Shown here piece by piece: positions 14,584 through 14,960 of a DNA stretch of 14,960 nucleotides; position 1 is the first letter of the stretch, and each line of letters begins with the position of its first letter. The position numbers and the translations under genes were made by a program. The stretch comes from an uncultured bacterium (lineage in GTDB: Bacteria > Bacillota > Clostridia > Lachnospirales > Lachnospiraceae), in assembly GCA_905215625.1 (NCBI GenBank), contig CAJMQQ010000059.1, positions 1 to 14,960 of the forward strand, written 5' to 3'. The notes beneath the pieces are model-generated. The model did no database searches. It had not been told where the DNA came from and saw only the letters and a program-made list of their open reading frames with translations.

Positions 14584-14960
14584 AGAAACAACGGGCTGGT
14601 GCGGATGGCTTTTAAGCTGTCAATCAGTTCCTGGATAAAGGCCAGATGGGGATGGTCTTCCCGAAACAAGCAGAAGTACTGATTTCTGGAATTCTTGATG
14701 GGAATGACGCTGAGATTGGGATTTTTAATGTAATCCATCTGGAGAAGCAGGTTGTTGGTAAGAAGAGCCACTTCCTGCTTCTCCAGAGTCTGAGTAATCA
14801 GCCGGGTATTGTTGCTGCGAAACAGGACATTAACCGGATGGGGAGTGTCCAACAGGGCGTCATAAAGCAGATCCAGATCAAACCCATTGTAGTGGATAAT
14901 CAGCTGCTGTTCCAGCATTTCAGAGCGGGTAGTAATTTTTTTGTGGGCAAGAGGATGTTT
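14580..14960 (-). CDS. LysR-family transcriptional regulator, C-terminal part (runs off the window)
   Basis: The frame is open to the right edge (127 codons visible), so only the end of the effector-binding domain is present. The visible part starts KHPLAHKKI, the usual HPLA segment of LysR substrate-binding domains, and continues with VNVLFRSNNTRLITQTLEKQ and VALLTNNLLL, matching the region that closes the second lobe. CLFREDHPHL and the final helix IQELIDSLKAI complete the fold. The DNA-binding N-terminus lies outside the window. It is convergent with the dehydrogenase, the two stop codons overlapping within 14580-14583, with no room for a terminator. It may regulate the glycyl radical enzyme operon, but a LysR gene usually lies divergent from its target, so it may belong to genes further right. 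Confidence 0.85.
   Translation of the reverse strand, partial: KHPLAHKKITTRSEMLEQQLIIHYNGFDLDLLYDALLDTPHPVNVLFRSNNTRLITQTLEKQEVALLTNNLLLQMDYIKNPNLSVIPIKNSRNQYFCLFREDHPHLAFIQELIDSLKAIRTSPLFL

Overview
The window looks like a chromosomal stretch of an anaerobic, moderately low-GC Firmicute, most likely a gut Lachnospiraceae/Clostridia member. This is inferred from the strong AGGAGG-type ribosome sites, a YesM/YesN-type two-component system, a cytosolic GH13 glucosidase, an oxygen-sensitive glycyl radical enzyme and a decayed clostridial-type group II intron. No ribosomal or other marker gene is present, so this placement is an inference.

Region 1 (1-8335) is a plus-strand carbohydrate-type block. 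It begins with the tail of a broken gene (1-279), which has one frameshift and an abrupt 3' end. Next come a 977-residue double-Rossmann FAD oxidoreductase with a helical-repeat tail, a cytosolic GH13 alpha-glucosidase, and a REC-AraC response regulator overlapping a YesM-like sensor kinase. The regulator/kinase pair has its own promoter in the 72-bp gap before it. A hairpin at 8291-8335 separates this block from the convergent gene that follows.

Region 2 (8355-10127) holds one minus-strand gene for a signal-less right-handed beta-helix (pectate-lyase-like) protein. Its AT-rich upstream region carries a 10-bp direct repeat at an exact 20-bp period and a perfect 12-bp inverted repeat. Both are good candidates for an operator read by an AraC-type protein such as the neighbouring response regulator. 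Together, regions 1 and 2 read as a small sensing and intracellular sugar-processing locus. No transporter or secreted enzyme is visible in the window.

Region 3 (10051-11100) holds a strong promoter, a 15-bp palindrome, a small antitoxin-like ORF and an overlapping GNAT acetyltransferase that resembles a toxin-antitoxin pair. This ends in a clean intrinsic terminator. Directly after its T-tract lies a decayed group II intron with a GTGTG 5' end and a frameshifted, internally deleted reverse transcriptase. That is the classical insertion site of group IIC introns.

Region 4 (11151-14960) is visibly more GC-rich. It holds its own extended -10 promoter, a glycyl radical enzyme of the eliminase/lyase type, a short-chain dehydrogenase and, convergently, the C-terminal part of a LysR regulator. 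The radical enzyme and dehydrogenase probably act on consecutive intermediates of one substrate. The substrate is not known, and the radical SAM activase the enzyme needs is not in the window.
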